Shown in pieces: positions 1-9,630 of a stretch of 64,000 bases of DNA. Made by a program: the position numbers and the translations under genes. The DNA comes from Qipengyuania marincola (GTDB lineage Bacteria > Pseudomonadota > Alphaproteobacteria > Sphingomonadales > Sphingomonadaceae), in assembly GCF_029688625.1 (NCBI RefSeq), contig NZ_JARULC010000004.1, positions 62,001 to 126,000 of the forward strand, in the 5' to 3' direction. The number at the start of each line of letters is the position of its first letter. Position 1 is the stretch's first letter. The notes under the pieces are model-generated. The model was not told the DNA's origin and did no database searches. It saw only the letters and a program-made list of their open reading frames with translations.

Positions 1-437
1 GTGAGGAACTCTTCAGCGCGGCCACAACAGAGTTCAAGAATCTCGAATTCTTCTACTTTCACAACTGCCTGTATGAAGGGGTTTGGAAGGACAACAGCCG
101 GCGCTGGCAGGAGCGGACCAAGACATGGGACGTGCTCCACAAATATGGCCACGACTACAAGGTGATTTTCGTTGGCGATGCCGCGATGAGCCCTTACGAG
201 ATCACCCATCCCGGCGGCAGCGTGGAGCACATGAACGAGGAAGCGGGCGCGACCTGGATGCAACGCGTGGTGAATACCTACCCGGCGACCGTCTGGCTTA
301 ATCCGGTGCCGGAGAAGCAGTGGAGCTATTCGCAATCGACCAAGGTGATGAAGCACCTCGTTAACGACCGCATGTATCCCCTGACGCTGGATGGCCTTGA
401 CGATGCAATGCGTGAACTGAGCCGCAAACAGGGCTGA
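1..437 (+). CDS. VWA (CoxE-like) domain protein, C-terminal part
   Basis: The reading frame is already open at the window edge (first full codon at base 3) and ends at a TGA at 435-437, so only about 144 C-terminal residues are present. The residues KVIFVGDAAMSP followed by an aromatic-rich stretch with NPVP and a closing LxxAMxxL helix match the end of CoxE-like von Willebrand A proteins, which usually partner a MoxR-type AAA ATPase. The upstream ATPase cannot be seen here. The next gene starts four bases after the stop, suggesting one transcript. Family call is from recognition of the C-terminal pattern only. Confidence 0.7.
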   Translation, partial: EELFSAATTEFKNLEFFYFHNCLYEGVWKDNSRRWQERTKTWDVLHKYGHDYKVIFVGDAAMSPYEITHPGGSVEHMNEEAGATWMQRVVNTYPATVWLNPVPEKQWSYSQSTKVMKHLVNDRMYPLTLDGLDDAMRELSRKQG

Positions 438-441
438 CGGC

Positions 442-1284
442 TTGAAGCATTCACGTTTCGAGGCTTTTCGCCTCCGCCTCGAACGATACGACCCTGGCAC
501 CGGCTGGCGGCTGTGGCTTTACGAATTTCTGCTGTTCGGGTTCAAGCAGGCCTGGGCGTGCCTGTTCGGCGCTCTGATGCTCGGCTTGCTACTGGCAACG
601 CATTTCTTCTACCCGGACGATGCGCCGCTCTACCGCTATGATTTCATCACGCTTGGCGCCCTGGCGATCCAGTTGGGAATGATCGCCTTCCGGCTCGAAA
701 CTATCGCCGAGGCCAAGGTAATTCTGATTTTCCATGTCGTCGGCACGGTCATGGAACTGTTCAAGACAGCCGCGGGATCGTGGCTCTATCCCGAACCGAG
801 CCTTCTCAGGATCGGCGATGTCCCCCTGTTTTCGGGTTTCATGTACGCCTCGGTGGGAAGCTATATCGCCCGGGTCTGGCGGATCTTCGATTTCCGCTAC
901 GCGAACTATCCGGCGCGCTGGATGACGTATGGGCTTGCAGCGGCCATCTATGTCAACTTTTTCGCACATCATTGGCTGCCGGATGTCCGTGCGATGCTGT
1001 TCGTGGCGACCTTTGCGGCGTTCTGGCGCACGCGCATCTATTTTCGAAACTGGCGCGCATATCGCTGGATGCCCTTGCTGCTCGGGTTCTTCCTCGTCGC
1101 CCTATTCATCTGGGGTGCAGAAAATATCGCGACATTCGCTCGCGCCTGGTCCTATCCGGGCCAGGAGGATGGCTGGGAGATGGTAAGCCTTGCCAAGCTC
1201 GGCAGCTGGTTCCTCCTGATGCTGATCAGCTTCGTTCTCGTCAGCCTTGTCAATCCGTTGAAGACGCCGGATAATGAGACCTGA
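442..1284 (+). CDS. DUF817 family integral membrane protein
   Basis: A 280-residue hydrophobic protein with about seven to eight predicted membrane segments and conserved Trp/Tyr/Arg-rich loops (RRWRIF-type and FRNWRAYRWMP stretches), typical of the DUF817 (YoaT-like) family, whose function is unknown. The TTG at 442 is the chosen start because the protein then begins MKHSRFEAFRLRLERYD just after the upstream stop; no ATG gives a full-length product. It sits between a VWA protein and a small secreted protein with only short gaps, so co-transcription is likely. Confidence 0.75.
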   Translation: MKHSRFEAFRLRLERYDPGTGWRLWLYEFLLFGFKQAWACLFGALMLGLLLATHFFYPDDAPLYRYDFITLGALAIQLGMIAFRLETIAEAKVILIFHVVGTVMELFKTAAGSWLYPEPSLLRIGDVPLFSGFMYASVGSYIARVWRIFDFRYANYPARWMTYGLAAAIYVNFFAHHWLPDVRAMLFVATFAAFWRTRIYFRNWRAYRWMPLLLGFFLVALFIWGAENIATFARAWSYPGQEDGWEMVSLAKLGSWFLLMLISFVLVSLVNPLKTPDNET

Positions 1285-1295
1285 GGAGCAACGCA

Positions 1296-1688
1296 ATGCA
1301 GACTATTTCCCTTATTTCCGCGGCCCTGCTGGCCAGCGTCGCCTTGGCAGCGGACACCGATACCGCTCCGGAAGCCCCGGCCGACGCTGAAGCGCGACCT
1401 TGCGACGGTGCCTATCCAGTCTTCAATCCCGAAGGTTGCCCGGAGAAACCCATCACGCCGGCTGACGCCGAGGACATCATCTGTCGTGACAAGATACACC
1501 AGGTTCGCGATGCAAATGGCCAGCCGCAGCTCCGCCGGGATGCGGAGCAGCGCGAGGACGCCGCGATGATCAAGGCAGTCGACCAACGGATCGACGGCTG
1601 CAATGTGATGGTCATGCATCACGACACAACCGACATTCGCCCGCTTCCCAAACCGGATGGCGAGCCGAGGCTGGAGCCGGCCGGCTAG
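1296..1688 (+). CDS. Small secreted protein of unknown function
   Basis: 130 residues with a signal peptide of about 19 residues (hydrophobic core followed by AxA) and then a mature part rich in Ala, Pro, Asp and Glu containing four Cys (in PCDGAY, EGCPEK, IICRDK and DGCNVM), which could form two disulphides in the periplasm. The start is supported by GAGGAG nine bases upstream. It lies 11 bases after the DUF817 gene and is probably the last gene of that transcript. I do not recognise a family. Confidence 0.65.
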   Translation: MQTISLISAALLASVALAADTDTAPEAPADAEARPCDGAYPVFNPEGCPEKPITPADAEDIICRDKIHQVRDANGQPQLRRDAEQREDAAMIKAVDQRIDGCNVMVMHHDTTDIRPLPKPDGEPRLEPAG

Positions 1689-1698
1689 GCCCTGCTCG

Positions 1699-2991
1699 CT
1701 AGTCCTGCTTGTCGAGTTCCTCGTTGAGGCGCAGGCTGCAGCGCCAGAAGAAGAATGCCGGGATCAATCCGAGGAAGGCGGCCCCGTAAAGGACGTAGCG
1801 CACGCTCTCCTCGCCATATTCAGGCCGCAGGAAGTCCGACAGCATGCCGAAGAAAAGCGGGCCGAGTCCCAGCCCGATCAGGTTCTGAAAGAACAGCAGT
1901 ACCGCGGCGGCGATGGCGCGCGAGCGCAGCGGCACGAGGCCTTGCGCCGCGGAATAGGTCGGGCCGTAGTAGAGCGAATTGAGCAGGGTCGGCACGAACA
2001 GCAGGGCAAGGCCCGCCTGCCAGCTTTGCGCCTGATAGGCGAGGAAGGCGAGCGGCGCGGCAATTGCCATGCCAATGGCCGGCGCGGTCAGGACATGACG
2101 GCGATTCTTGGCACCAAAGCGGTCGGCGAGCCACCCGCCGAGCACTGTTCCGGCAATGCCCGCGGCGCCGTTGACGATACCGAACCAGAACCCGACCTCG
2201 CCCGGCGTCATTCCGTGGGTCCGCTGGAAAAAGATCGTCGTCCAGGTCGTCTTGCCATAAGCGAGGAATGCCGCAGCCGATCCCGCAACCAGCAGGAGGA
2301 CGAAGGCCCGTGACCGCATCACCCTGGCCATCGCCTGAAAGAAGGGGACGACGTCTTCCGTCCCGCGTTGACGCAACACTTCCAGGCTGTCCTTGCGGCG
2401 CGGTTCCTTGAGGACGAACCAAACCACCAACGCCAACGCGACGCCCGGCAGTCCGACGAACAGGAAGGCGCGCCGCCAGCCGACCCAGTCTGCCAACACC
2501 CCGCCGATCAGCATGCCCAGCAGCGTCCCGATGGGAATGCCGAGAGCATAAAAGGCAAGCGCCGAACTGCGCTTTTCAGGCGGGACCATGTCCGAAATCA
2601 GCGAATGGGCCGGCGGCGTGCAGCCCGCCTCGCCCACCCCCACCCCGATCCGGGCAAGCAGCAACTGGATGAAGTTTTGCGCCAGCCCGCAGAGCGCAGT
2701 CATGGCTGACCAGGTGGCCAGTGCCAGCGCGATCAGACGCGGACGATGCGTCGTGGGGCGATCGGAAAATCGCGCGATGGGCAAACCCAGCACTGTGTAG
2801 AACAGGGCAAATGCCAGGCCCGTCATCAGGCCGATCTGTGTGTCGCTAAGTCCCAGGTCGAGCGCGATAGGTTCGGCCAGGATGTTGACGATTTGCCGGT
2901 CGATGAAATTGAAGATGTAGACGATCAGCAGAATCCAGAGCGTCGCCCGCACCGAAGTCTGTGCGCCGCCAGTTTGTGCCGCTGTCGCCAT
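1699..2991 (-). CDS. MFS transporter, spinster-like
   Basis: 430 residues with twelve predicted membrane segments. The N-terminal block ILLIVYIFNFIDRQIVNILA with the following DLGLSDTQIGLMTGLAFALFY and the loop R-x-S-D-R are typical of the spinster-type Major Facilitator branch that is abundant in sphingomonads; substrate unknown. I start at the ATG at 2991, which has GAGG seven bases upstream, rather than at the 15-codon longer frame. It is on the same strand as the NamZ/DOMON pair but separated by about 130 bases, and converges with the small secreted protein gene. Confidence 0.8.
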   Translation of the reverse strand: MATAAQTGGAQTSVRATLWILLIVYIFNFIDRQIVNILAEPIALDLGLSDTQIGLMTGLAFALFYTVLGLPIARFSDRPTTHRPRLIALALATWSAMTALCGLAQNFIQLLLARIGVGVGEAGCTPPAHSLISDMVPPEKRSSALAFYALGIPIGTLLGMLIGGVLADWVGWRRAFLFVGLPGVALALVVWFVLKEPRRKDSLEVLRQRGTEDVVPFFQAMARVMRSRAFVLLLVAGSAAAFLAYGKTTWTTIFFQRTHGMTPGEVGFWFGIVNGAAGIAGTVLGGWLADRFGAKNRRHVLTAPAIGMAIAAPLAFLAYQAQSWQAGLALLFVPTLLNSLYYGPTYSAAQGLVPLRSRAIAAAVLLFFQNLIGLGLGPLFFGMLSDFLRPEYGEESVRYVLYGAAFLGLIPAFFFWRCSLRLNEELDKQD

Positions 2992-3124
2992 AAGAACCTC
3001 TCCCGAAGCGCGGGTATGCCCGTCACCCGAGAGCAAGCAACCCTATCGACAGGCGTTCGTCAAGCGATCTGCGACAAAACGGAACAATCGGTTTGGCGAC
3101 AGGCGCCTGCCGCCGGGGAATTGC

Positions 3125-4327
3125 TCAGCTGTACAGCAAATGCGGCGCGATGGTTTCGCGCCACGCCGCCTCGTCAGCGTCGGCCAGTGCGTCGAGGTCG
3201 CCCGGCTCAGCCTCGGCGTCATCCACCCATTCGCGCAATGTCGGACCGCCATTGATGACGTCGATCGCCAGTCGCTCGAGCTCGTATTCGTAGGGGAAGT
3301 CGCGCCACAGGTCGTAGTCGGGATAGAGCTTGCGGATCGCCTTGAACGCGAGGGCCTGCAGGCGCCAGGGGCGAAACTCGTGATGGTCGTGAAAGGGCCC
3401 CTCGGCATGAACCATCAATGCGTTGCACAATGTTCCGGCATGCTTGTGGAACGTCGGCTCGAACCAGCATTCGCGCAGCGCGCACCCGCGCAGCCACATG
3501 GGTGCCATGCGGTTCATCTCGCGCAATACGTCGCCTGCAGCAATATCTGGTGCGCCGAACAGCACTTCGAGCGGCCGGGTCGTCCCGCGTCCCTCGCTTA
3601 GCGTGGTGCCCTCCAGCATGACGGTGCCGGCATAGGCGCGCGCCATATTCAAATTGGCCGCATTGGGGCTGGGATTGATCCAGACGCGGTCCTTCGGCCA
3701 GCCGAACCCAGGCGCCTGTCCTGGCTTCCAGTCGACCATCTCGATTACGCGATAATCGAGATCGAGCTCGAAGTGATCCTTGAACCAGTGCCCCATCTCG
3801 CCCAGCGTCATGCCGTGGCGCATCACCATCGGCCCGGCGCCGACGAAACTTTCCTCACCCGGTTGCAGCAAGGTTCCTTCGACCGGTCCGCCGGCCGGAT
3901 TGGGCCGGTCGAGCACCCATACTGCCTTCCCGGCTTTTGCAGCCTCTTCCATCACATAGAGTAGCGTGGTGACGAAGGTATAAATACGGCAGCCGAGATC
4001 CTGCAGGTCGAACAGGAAGATGTCGGCACTCGACATCATCTGGCCGGTTGGCCGCCGCACTTCGCCATAGAGGCTGAAGATCGGAATACCGTATCGCGGA
4101 TCGGTTTCGTCCGCGGTCTCCACCATATTGTCCTGCTTGTCCCCCTTCAGCCCGTGTTGCGGCCCGAAGGCGGAGGTGACGCGAACGCCGCGTTGGATCA
4201 ACGCGTCGAGCGAATGGTCGAGCTGCGCCGTTACCGAGGCGGGGTGCGCGACCAGCGAGACTCGCTTGCCCTCCAGCGGTGCGCGCAATTCAGGTTCCGC
4301 CAACAGGCGATCAATGCCAAACTTCAT
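3125..4327 (-). CDS. NamZ-like (DUF1343) exo-beta-N-acetylmuramidase family protein
   Basis: 400 residues of the DUF1343/YbbC family; the characterised Bacillus member NamZ removes N-acetylmuramic acid from peptidoglycan fragments. Visible family features include LVAHPASV near residue 25, AFGPQHGLKGDKQDN, the PIFSLYG and DIFLFDLQDLGCRIYTF blocks, LDRPNPAGG, and NPSPNAANL. There is no signal peptide, so the protein is predicted to be cytoplasmic and would act on imported muropeptides. The ATG at 4327 overlaps the stop of the upstream DOMON-like gene (ATGA), indicating translational coupling. Enzyme activity is inferred from the family. Confidence 0.85.
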   Translation of the reverse strand: MKFGIDRLLAEPELRAPLEGKRVSLVAHPASVTAQLDHSLDALIQRGVRVTSAFGPQHGLKGDKQDNMVETADETDPRYGIPIFSLYGEVRRPTGQMMSSADIFLFDLQDLGCRIYTFVTTLLYVMEEAAKAGKAVWVLDRPNPAGGPVEGTLLQPGEESFVGAGPMVMRHGMTLGEMGHWFKDHFELDLDYRVIEMVDWKPGQAPGFGWPKDRVWINPSPNAANLNMARAYAGTVMLEGTTLSEGRGTTRPLEVLFGAPDIAAGDVLREMNRMAPMWLRGCALRECWFEPTFHKHAGTLCNALMVHAEGPFHDHHEFRPWRLQALAFKAIRKLYPDYDLWRDFPYEYELERLAIDVINGGPTLREWVDDAEAEPGDLDALADADEAAWRETIAPHLLYS

Positions 4328-4866
4328 CTGGCGGTCGGTGCCGCAAGCGCGAGTGTGAAGCAAGCCGGATCGTGGAAATCCGGCTCCTCGCTCGTGTGGG
4401 CAAGCGCCCAATAGCTTTTCGCCCCGCCCCTCTCCTCGATGACGCACGATATGCCGAGCGAACAGTCTTCCTCGGGCAATGCCTTCGTCGGGATCGCAGC
4501 GTCGAACAGCGCGAAGTTCGTCCCCGGACGGATGGTGCAGTCCAGCGCGTGCTCCACCGGATGGTTCCGCATGCCTTTACGCGGCGTATCGAAGGCGTAA
4601 GCGGCCCAGCGCTCCGACGGCGAAAGATTGAATTCGAGATAGGCGCTGGCCCCCTCGGGCTTGACGAACAGTTCGAAACACGTGGTCTGCCACAGCATGT
4701 CGGCGCGCTTCCTCCCGCCGAACGCGGGATAGACCACCTTGCCAGCCTGTTCGATGCGCCACCGGAAGCACAGCCAATTTGCGTCGTAGCTTACCAATCG
4801 TGCAGAAACTCTGCTTACCTCCGCAGGTGGAAACGCCGGATGGGGCACCAGTTCATGCGTTTTCAT
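4324..4866 (-). CDS. DOMON-like domain protein
   Basis: 180 residues with the beta-rich pattern of bacterial DOMON-like proteins: [11 protein letters not shown], then [35 protein letters not shown] and R-x-GMRNH. Such proteins are thought to bind sugars or haem, but this branch has no proven function. AAGGA lies seven bases before the ATG at 4866. Its stop overlaps the NamZ-like start, so the two products are probably made together, and a role in muropeptide handling is an inference from that. It diverges from tyrS with only 32 bases between the two start codons. Confidence 0.75.
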   Translation of the reverse strand: MKTHELVPHPAFPPAEVSRVSARLVSYDANWLCFRWRIEQAGKVVYPAFGGRKRADMLWQTTCFELFVKPEGASAYLEFNLSPSERWAAYAFDTPRKGMRNHPVEHALDCTIRPGTNFALFDAAIPTKALPEEDCSLGISCVIEERGGAKSYWALAHTSEEPDFHDPACFTLALAAPTAR

Positions 4867-4898
4867 GGCAGTCCTTAGCTGCTAGCGCGCGCTCCACC

Positions 4899-6128
4899 AT
4901 GACCAGTTTCACATCCGATCTCCTGCGCAATCTCGACCAGCGCGGCTACATCCACCAGATCACCAACGCCGAGGCGCTCGACGCGCTCGCGGCCAAGGAG
5001 ATCGTGCCGGGCTATATCGGCTTCGATGCCACCGCGCCATCGCTGCATGTCGGCAGCCTCGTGCAGATCATGATGCTGCGGCGCTTGCAGCAGGCGGGCC
5101 ACAAACCGATCATCGTGATGGGCGGCGGAACGACCAAGGTCGGTGATCCGAGCGGCAAGGACGAGAGCCGCAAGATGCTCTCCGACGCCGATATCGAGGC
5201 CAATATCGCCGGGATCCGCAAGGTGTTCGAACGGCTGCTGGCCTTCGGCGATGGCCCTACCGATGCGGTGATGGTGAACAATGACGAATGGCTCAGCACA
5301 CTCGGTTACATCGAATTGCTGCGCGACGTGGGGCCGCATTTTACGATCAACCGGATGCTGACCTTCGATTCGGTCAAGCTGCGGCTCGAGCGCGAGCAGC
5401 CGCTGACCTTCCTCGAATTCAACTACATGATTCTTCAGGCCTATGATTTCCGCGAACTGGCGGAGCGCTATGACTGTCGCTTGCAGATGGGCGGTAGCGA
5501 CCAGTGGGGCAATATCGTCAATGGCATGGAGCTTGCGCGCAGAATGGACGGGCGCGAGCTGTTCGGACTGACGACGCCGCTGCTGACGACGGCTGACGGC
5601 TCGAAGATGGGTAAGACCGCGGCGGGCGCGGTGTGGCTTAACGAGGACCAGCTTTCGAACTACGATTTCTGGCAATTCTGGCGCAATACCGACGATCGCG
5701 ACGTTGGCCGCTTCCTGCGCTTGTTTACAGATCTCCCGCTGGATAAAATCGAACGGCTCGAAAAACTCGAAGGCGCCGAAATCAACCAGGCCAAGATCGT
5801 CCTCGCAAACGCGGTCACGACGCTTGTGCGCGGAGCGGATGCTGCCAAAACGGCGGAAGCAACCGCATCCCAGACTTTTGCTGCGGGCGGGTCCGGCGCG
5901 GATCTGCCCACCTTGGCAATCGGTGCCGAGGGCATGCGGATCGGAGCGGCGCTGACTGCGCTCGGTTTCACGGCATCGAATGGCGAAGCGAAGCGGAAGC
6001 TGGCCGAAAAGGCGGTAAGGCTCGACGACGTTATCGTGGACGATCCGGGCTATCTCGTCACAGTCGCAGAAGGGGCGGAAGCCAAGCTGAGTCTCGGCAA
6101 GAAGAAGCATGCGATCCTGCACCGTTGA
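4899..6128 (+). CDS. tyrS: Tyrosyl-tRNA synthetase
   Basis: 409 residues. Class I synthetase charging tRNA-Tyr. The HIGH-type motif appears as LHVGS at residues 49-53, the tyrosine-binding [11 protein letters not shown] block is present, the KMSKS-type loop is KMGKT around residue 236, and the C-terminal 60 residues form an S4-like RNA-binding domain ([15 protein letters not shown]). The ATG at 4899 fits the family start ([12 protein letters not shown]); the open frame extends 40 codons upstream but overlaps the divergent DOMON gene. A perfect 9-bp hairpin overlaps its stop codon. Confidence 0.97.
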   Translation: MTSFTSDLLRNLDQRGYIHQITNAEALDALAAKEIVPGYIGFDATAPSLHVGSLVQIMMLRRLQQAGHKPIIVMGGGTTKVGDPSGKDESRKMLSDADIEANIAGIRKVFERLLAFGDGPTDAVMVNNDEWLSTLGYIELLRDVGPHFTINRMLTFDSVKLRLEREQPLTFLEFNYMILQAYDFRELAERYDCRLQMGGSDQWGNIVNGMELARRMDGRELFGLTTPLLTTADGSKMGKTAAGAVWLNEDQLSNYDFWQFWRNTDDRDVGRFLRLFTDLPLDKIERLEKLEGAEINQAKIVLANAVTTLVRGADAAKTAEATASQTFAAGGSGADLPTLAIGAEGMRIGAALTALGFTASNGEAKRKLAEKAVRLDDVIVDDPGYLVTVAEGAEAKLSLGKKKHAILHR

Positions 6129-6147
6129 CCGCCTTTCCGGCGGTCAA
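6125..6147 (+). terminator. Hairpin at the tyrS stop codon
   Basis: TTGACCGCC at 6125-6133 and its exact complement GGCGGTCAA at 6139-6147 enclose a five-base loop. The tyrS stop codon lies in the left arm. The following bases are A-rich rather than T-rich, so it may slow or stabilise the transcript end rather than be a classical intrinsic terminator. Confidence 0.55.
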
Positions 6148-6240
6148 TAAAAGCACAAAACCTGCGCGCCGATTTACCAAATATCAGCCTTTTTCGGCAA
6201 AGACTTTGAGCGATCGAAATTCTTGGAGGGATCGCCGGGT

Positions 6241-6579
6241 ATGAGTGCCGGAGCACAATTGAGCGTAACCGACCAGCGGCGCATGGCGCGCCATCCGGTC
6301 GATCACCCGGTTATTGCCGAACATTTCGGCCGGGGTGACCTGCGCCTTCACATCGCCAATCTCTCGGCAAACGGCTTTATGGTCGACAATGCCGATGGCC
6401 TTACGCGCGGTGAGCGTGTCATCATTCGCTTGCCGGTGATCGGAAGGATCGAATCCTACGTTATCTGGACCCGCGACAATCGCGCCGGTTTCCAGTTCGA
6501 GCGGATCATCCGGATGGACGATTTTCTAGCCTTGATCGACGAGCTTCAGCCCAACCCGCGCTTGCGCAAGCTTCGCTGA
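6241..6579 (+). CDS. PilZ domain protein
   Basis: 112 residues, essentially a single PilZ domain, which binds cyclic di-GMP in characterised members. The binding pattern is visible as DQRRMARH (RxxxR-type) near residue 12 followed by IANLSANGFMV (D/NxSxxG). The rest is the expected beta barrel (RGERVIIRLPVIGRIESYVIW). I start at ATG 6241; GGAGGG lies 12 bases upstream, and a TTG 18 bases earlier is the alternative. It has no fused output domain, so it probably works by partner binding. Confidence 0.8.
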   Translation: MSAGAQLSVTDQRRMARHPVDHPVIAEHFGRGDLRLHIANLSANGFMVDNADGLTRGERVIIRLPVIGRIESYVIWTRDNRAGFQFERIIRMDDFLALIDELQPNPRLRKLR

Positions 6580-6601
6580 GCCGAACCTATAGATAACAAA
6601 G

Positions 6602-6647
6602 CGCATGACAGGCGCGTCTTCACAAGCGAAGGCGCGCCTGTCATGCG
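6602..6647 (+). promoter_or_regulatory. Very strong hairpin just before the MFS exporter start
   Basis: A 15-base arm at 6602-6616 is exactly complementary to 6633-6647; a G-T pair and an inner CTTC/GAAG extend it to about 20 pairs with a six-base loop at 6622-6627. The arm ends six bases before the GTG at 6654, so it occupies the place where a ribosome binding site should be. No T-run follows. It could end the PilZ transcript, act as an RNA cleavage site, or control translation of the exporter. Confidence 0.7.
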
Positions 6648-6653
6648 TCTCGC

Positions 6654-7967
6654 GTGAGCGAAACCGACCAAAGCCTCTCTCCCGATACATCGCCGCTGCG
6701 CATAGCGAATTTCCGCGCCTATTGGCTGTCGCGGCTCAGCATGACGCTGGCGCAATATGCGATGATGCTGATTATCGGGTGGCAGACCTATAATATCGCC
6801 CGTGACGGCGGACTGAGCGTTGCGGAGGCATCCGGGCAGTTGGCGCTGATCGGGCTGCTCCAGTTTCTCCCGCTGTTCGTTCTGACCCCGTTCTCGGGCT
6901 GGGCGGCGGATCATTTCGATCGTCGCAATCTCGCGCGACTGACCATGATAGCGCAACTGGGCTGCGCCGTGGTGCTCGCGTGGCTGACCTGGCAGGACAC
7001 GATCTCCCTAGCCTGGCTCTACGCGGTTGCCATCGTCCTCGGCATCGTCCGCGCGTTCAATGGCCCTGCGCTCTCCGCCCTCGCACCCAATCTCGTACCC
7101 AAGGCGATCCTTCCCAACGCCATCGCCTTGTCGAGCATCGCCTGGCAGGTGGGGATGATCGTCGGGCCCGCGATCGGCGGCTACACCTATGCCGTGCTGC
7201 CTGCCCTGCCCTACGTCGTGGCTGCGATCCTTTTCATCGTTTCCATATCTGCCATTTCCTTCATCGGTGCCGTGCCCCAGCCTCCGCGCGAGGCCAACAA
7301 GCGACCGATCCACCAGATGGTCGAAGGCCTGCGCTACGTCGTGCGGAACAAGATGGTGCTTGGCGCGATCACGCTCGACCTGTTCGCCGTGTTTCTGGCT
7401 GGCGCGACGGCACTGTTCCCGGTTTATGCGCGTGACATCCTGGAGGTGGGCGAAACCGGTCTTGCCCAGTTGGCAATGGCGCCGGCGGTCGGCGCTGCCC
7501 TGACTGCGCTGTTCTTCTCCTTCCGCCCGCTCAGAACGAATGTCGGGCCGAAGATGCTTTGGGCCGTCGCCATATTCGGGCTCGCCACGGTGGTATTCGG
7601 CCTGTCCCGCTCCATGCCGCTCAGCCTCGCGATGCTGTTCATTGTGGGTGCCGCCGATATGTTCAGCGTCTACATCCGCCAGTCGCTCATCCAGCTTCAC
7701 ACGCCTGACGACAAACGCGGCCGGGTTTCCTCGGTCAGCCTGTTGACGATCAGCGCGTCCAACGAATTCGGCGATTTCTTTTCCGGTTCGCTCGCCTTCC
7801 TAATCGGGCCGGTCGCCGCCGTCGTCACGGGCGGCATCGGCGCGATCGTGACCGTAGGCCTCTGGTCTCGCGTGTTCCCGGTATTGCGCACCACGCGGAC
7901 CTTTGACCCGCCGGAAGAATTGTTGGAAACGACACCCGAAGAAAAGCTCAAGGAGCAGATCCCATGA
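6654..7967 (+). CDS. MFS transporter, enterobactin-exporter-like (MFS_3)
   Basis: 437 residues with about twelve membrane segments. The N-terminal [36 protein letters not shown] and [17 protein letters not shown] blocks are those of the EntS/MFS_3 branch of drug or siderophore exporters. Substrate unknown. Translation is assigned to GTG 6654 (MSETDQS); no ribosome binding site is visible because a 20-bp hairpin fills that region. Its stop overlaps the cysK start (ATGA), so it is the first gene of an exporter-cysK-hydrolase operon. Confidence 0.8.
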   Translation: MSETDQSLSPDTSPLRIANFRAYWLSRLSMTLAQYAMMLIIGWQTYNIARDGGLSVAEASGQLALIGLLQFLPLFVLTPFSGWAADHFDRRNLARLTMIAQLGCAVVLAWLTWQDTISLAWLYAVAIVLGIVRAFNGPALSALAPNLVPKAILPNAIALSSIAWQVGMIVGPAIGGYTYAVLPALPYVVAAILFIVSISAISFIGAVPQPPREANKRPIHQMVEGLRYVVRNKMVLGAITLDLFAVFLAGATALFPVYARDILEVGETGLAQLAMAPAVGAALTALFFSFRPLRTNVGPKMLWAVAIFGLATVVFGLSRSMPLSLAMLFIVGAADMFSVYIRQSLIQLHTPDDKRGRVSSVSLLTISASNEFGDFFSGSLAFLIGPVAAVVTGGIGAIVTVGLWSRVFPVLRTTRTFDPPEELLETTPEEKLKEQIP

Positions 7968-8881
7968 AAGCCGACTCCATCCTCGCTACAATTGGCAAGA
8001 CGCCTCACGTCCGCCTGTCGCGCCTGTTCCCCGATCACGAGGTCTGGGTGAAGAACGAGCGCGCGAACCCTGGCGGGTCGATCAAGGACCGCATCGGCCT
8101 CGCCATGATCGAGGATGCGGAAAAATCTGGCAAGCTCAAGGAAGGCGGCACGATCGTCGAGCCGACCAGCGGCAACACCGGCATCGGCCTTGCCATGACC
8201 GCAGCGGTCAAGGGATACAAACTGATCCTCGTCATGCCAGAGAGCATGAGCGTCGAGCGGCGCCGTCTGATGCTTGCCTATGGCGCGACCTTCGACCTGA
8301 CGCCCAAGGAAAAGGGGATGAAAGGCGCTATCGAGCGCGCGCAGGAACTGGTCGAGAAAATCGACGGTGCCTGGATGCCAAGCCAGTTCGACAACGAAAG
8401 CAACTGGAAGGTCCATGCGCGCACCACGGCACAGGAAATCCTCGAAGATTTTGCCGACAGCCCGATCGACGTAATGATCACCGGGGTCGGCACCGGTGGA
8501 CACCTGACCGGCTGTGCGGAAGTGCTCAAGGAAAAGTGGAGCGGGTTCAAGGCCTATGCGGTGGAACCGGCATTGTCGCCTGTCATTAGCGGCGGGCAAC
8601 CCGGCCCGCATCCCATCCAGGGAATCGGCGCGGGTTTCGTGCCCGATAACCTCCACACCCAGGCGATCGATGGCGCGATTCAGGTCGACGCCGAAGAAGC
8701 CAAGGAGATGGCCCGCCAGTGCGCGGCGAAGGAAGGGTTGCTGGTCGGCATCTCCAGCGGCGCAACGCTGGCTGCGATCGCCAGGAAGCTTCCCGATCTG
8801 CCCGCTGGCAGCCGGGTAATGGGCTTCAATTACGACACAGGTGAGCGGTACCTGTCGGTCCCTGACTTCCTGCCGGAGTGA
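7964..8881 (+). CDS. cysK: Cysteine synthase A (O-acetylserine sulfhydrylase)
   Basis: 305 residues. PLP enzyme making cysteine from O-acetylserine and sulfide. The PLP lysine is Lys41 in NPGGSIKDR, the phosphate and substrate loop [10 protein letters not shown] follows, [10 protein letters not shown] is the glycine-rich PLP-phosphate site, and [10 protein letters not shown] is the C-terminal cofactor block. It overlaps both neighbours by 4 and 1 bases, so it is translationally coupled to the exporter upstream and the hydrolase downstream. Coupling cysteine synthesis to an exporter may point to thiol or sulfur-compound export, but that is inference. Confidence 0.93.
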   Translation: MKADSILATIGKTPHVRLSRLFPDHEVWVKNERANPGGSIKDRIGLAMIEDAEKSGKLKEGGTIVEPTSGNTGIGLAMTAAVKGYKLILVMPESMSVERRRLMLAYGATFDLTPKEKGMKGAIERAQELVEKIDGAWMPSQFDNESNWKVHARTTAQEILEDFADSPIDVMITGVGTGGHLTGCAEVLKEKWSGFKAYAVEPALSPVISGGQPGPHPIQGIGAGFVPDNLHTQAIDGAIQVDAEEAKEMARQCAAKEGLLVGISSGATLAAIARKLPDLPAGSRVMGFNYDTGERYLSVPDFLPE

Positions 8882-9576
8882 TGGGCGCCGAGCGGATAGG
8901 ATATGTTGACGGGGAAACGCCTCTGGAGGGCTTGCTCTTTCGTCCCACTGAGGCTCCTCGTGCAGCCGCAGCGGTCTTTCCGACCATAATGAATACGACC
9001 CCCGCGGTCGAAGCCAAAGCGCAGGCTCTGGCTGAGGCAGGCTATCTCGCGATGGTATGCGACCTTTATGGTCGGACACCTGCAGATTTTGCGCAATCGC
9101 AAGATTGGGCGGGCGAGTTGACGCGCAATGTCGAAATGCACCGTGCCCAGCTTTACGCAAGCCTCGCCGCGCTCCGAATCCGGGCGGAAGGCCTTCCGCT
9201 CCTTGCCATCGGGTTTTGCATGGGCGGTCAGGCTGTTCTCGAGCTGGCGCGATCAGGCGCCGACCTGCGGGCGGTGGCGAGTTTTCATGGGCTGTTGCAG
9301 ACACTGGCCCCGGCACAGCCGGACACGGTCCGCGCCCGCATTCTTGTATGCCACGGCTATGCCGACCCGCTCGTCCCGCGCGAACACGTGATCGCGTTCT
9401 GGGAGGAAATGGACCGGGCCGGCGCCGACTGGCACTTCCATGCTTATGGCAAGGTGAAGCACGGTTTCACCAACCCGAATCCACCGCCCGACAACGGTGT
9501 TGTGGATTATGACGCAAGCGCGGACCGGCAAAGCTGGGCTGCCATGCTCAACTTCTTCGACGAGGTGCTCGGCTGA
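8881..9576 (+). CDS. Dienelactone hydrolase family protein
   Basis: 231-residue alpha/beta hydrolase. The nucleophile is a cysteine (Cys113 in GFCMGG), as in dienelactone hydrolases, with the Asp in HGYADPLVP and the His in KHGFTNP completing the triad. The ATG at 8881 overlaps the last base of the cysK stop (TGATG). Nothing else from chloroaromatic degradation is nearby, so the true substrate is unknown. A bidirectional hairpin follows the gene. Confidence 0.85.
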   Translation: MGAERIGYVDGETPLEGLLFRPTEAPRAAAAVFPTIMNTTPAVEAKAQALAEAGYLAMVCDLYGRTPADFAQSQDWAGELTRNVEMHRAQLYASLAALRIRAEGLPLLAIGFCMGGQAVLELARSGADLRAVASFHGLLQTLAPAQPDTVRARILVCHGYADPLVPREHVIAFWEEMDRAGADWHFHAYGKVKHGFTNPNPPPDNGVVDYDASADRQSWAAMLNFFDEVLG

Positions 9577-9583
9577 AACTAGA

Positions 9584-9608
9584 AGGCCCGGACAAGCAGT
9601 CCGGGCCT
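9584..9608. terminator. Bidirectional hairpin terminator between convergent genes
   Basis: AGGCCCGGAC at 9584-9593 pairs perfectly with GTCCGGGCCT at 9599-9608 around a five-base loop. It lies between the hydrolase gene and the convergent acyl-CoA dehydrogenase gene, so it can serve both strands; the T content downstream is modest on either strand. Confidence 0.7.
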
Positions 9609-9630
9609 CCGATTCTATTGTCGAGTGAGG

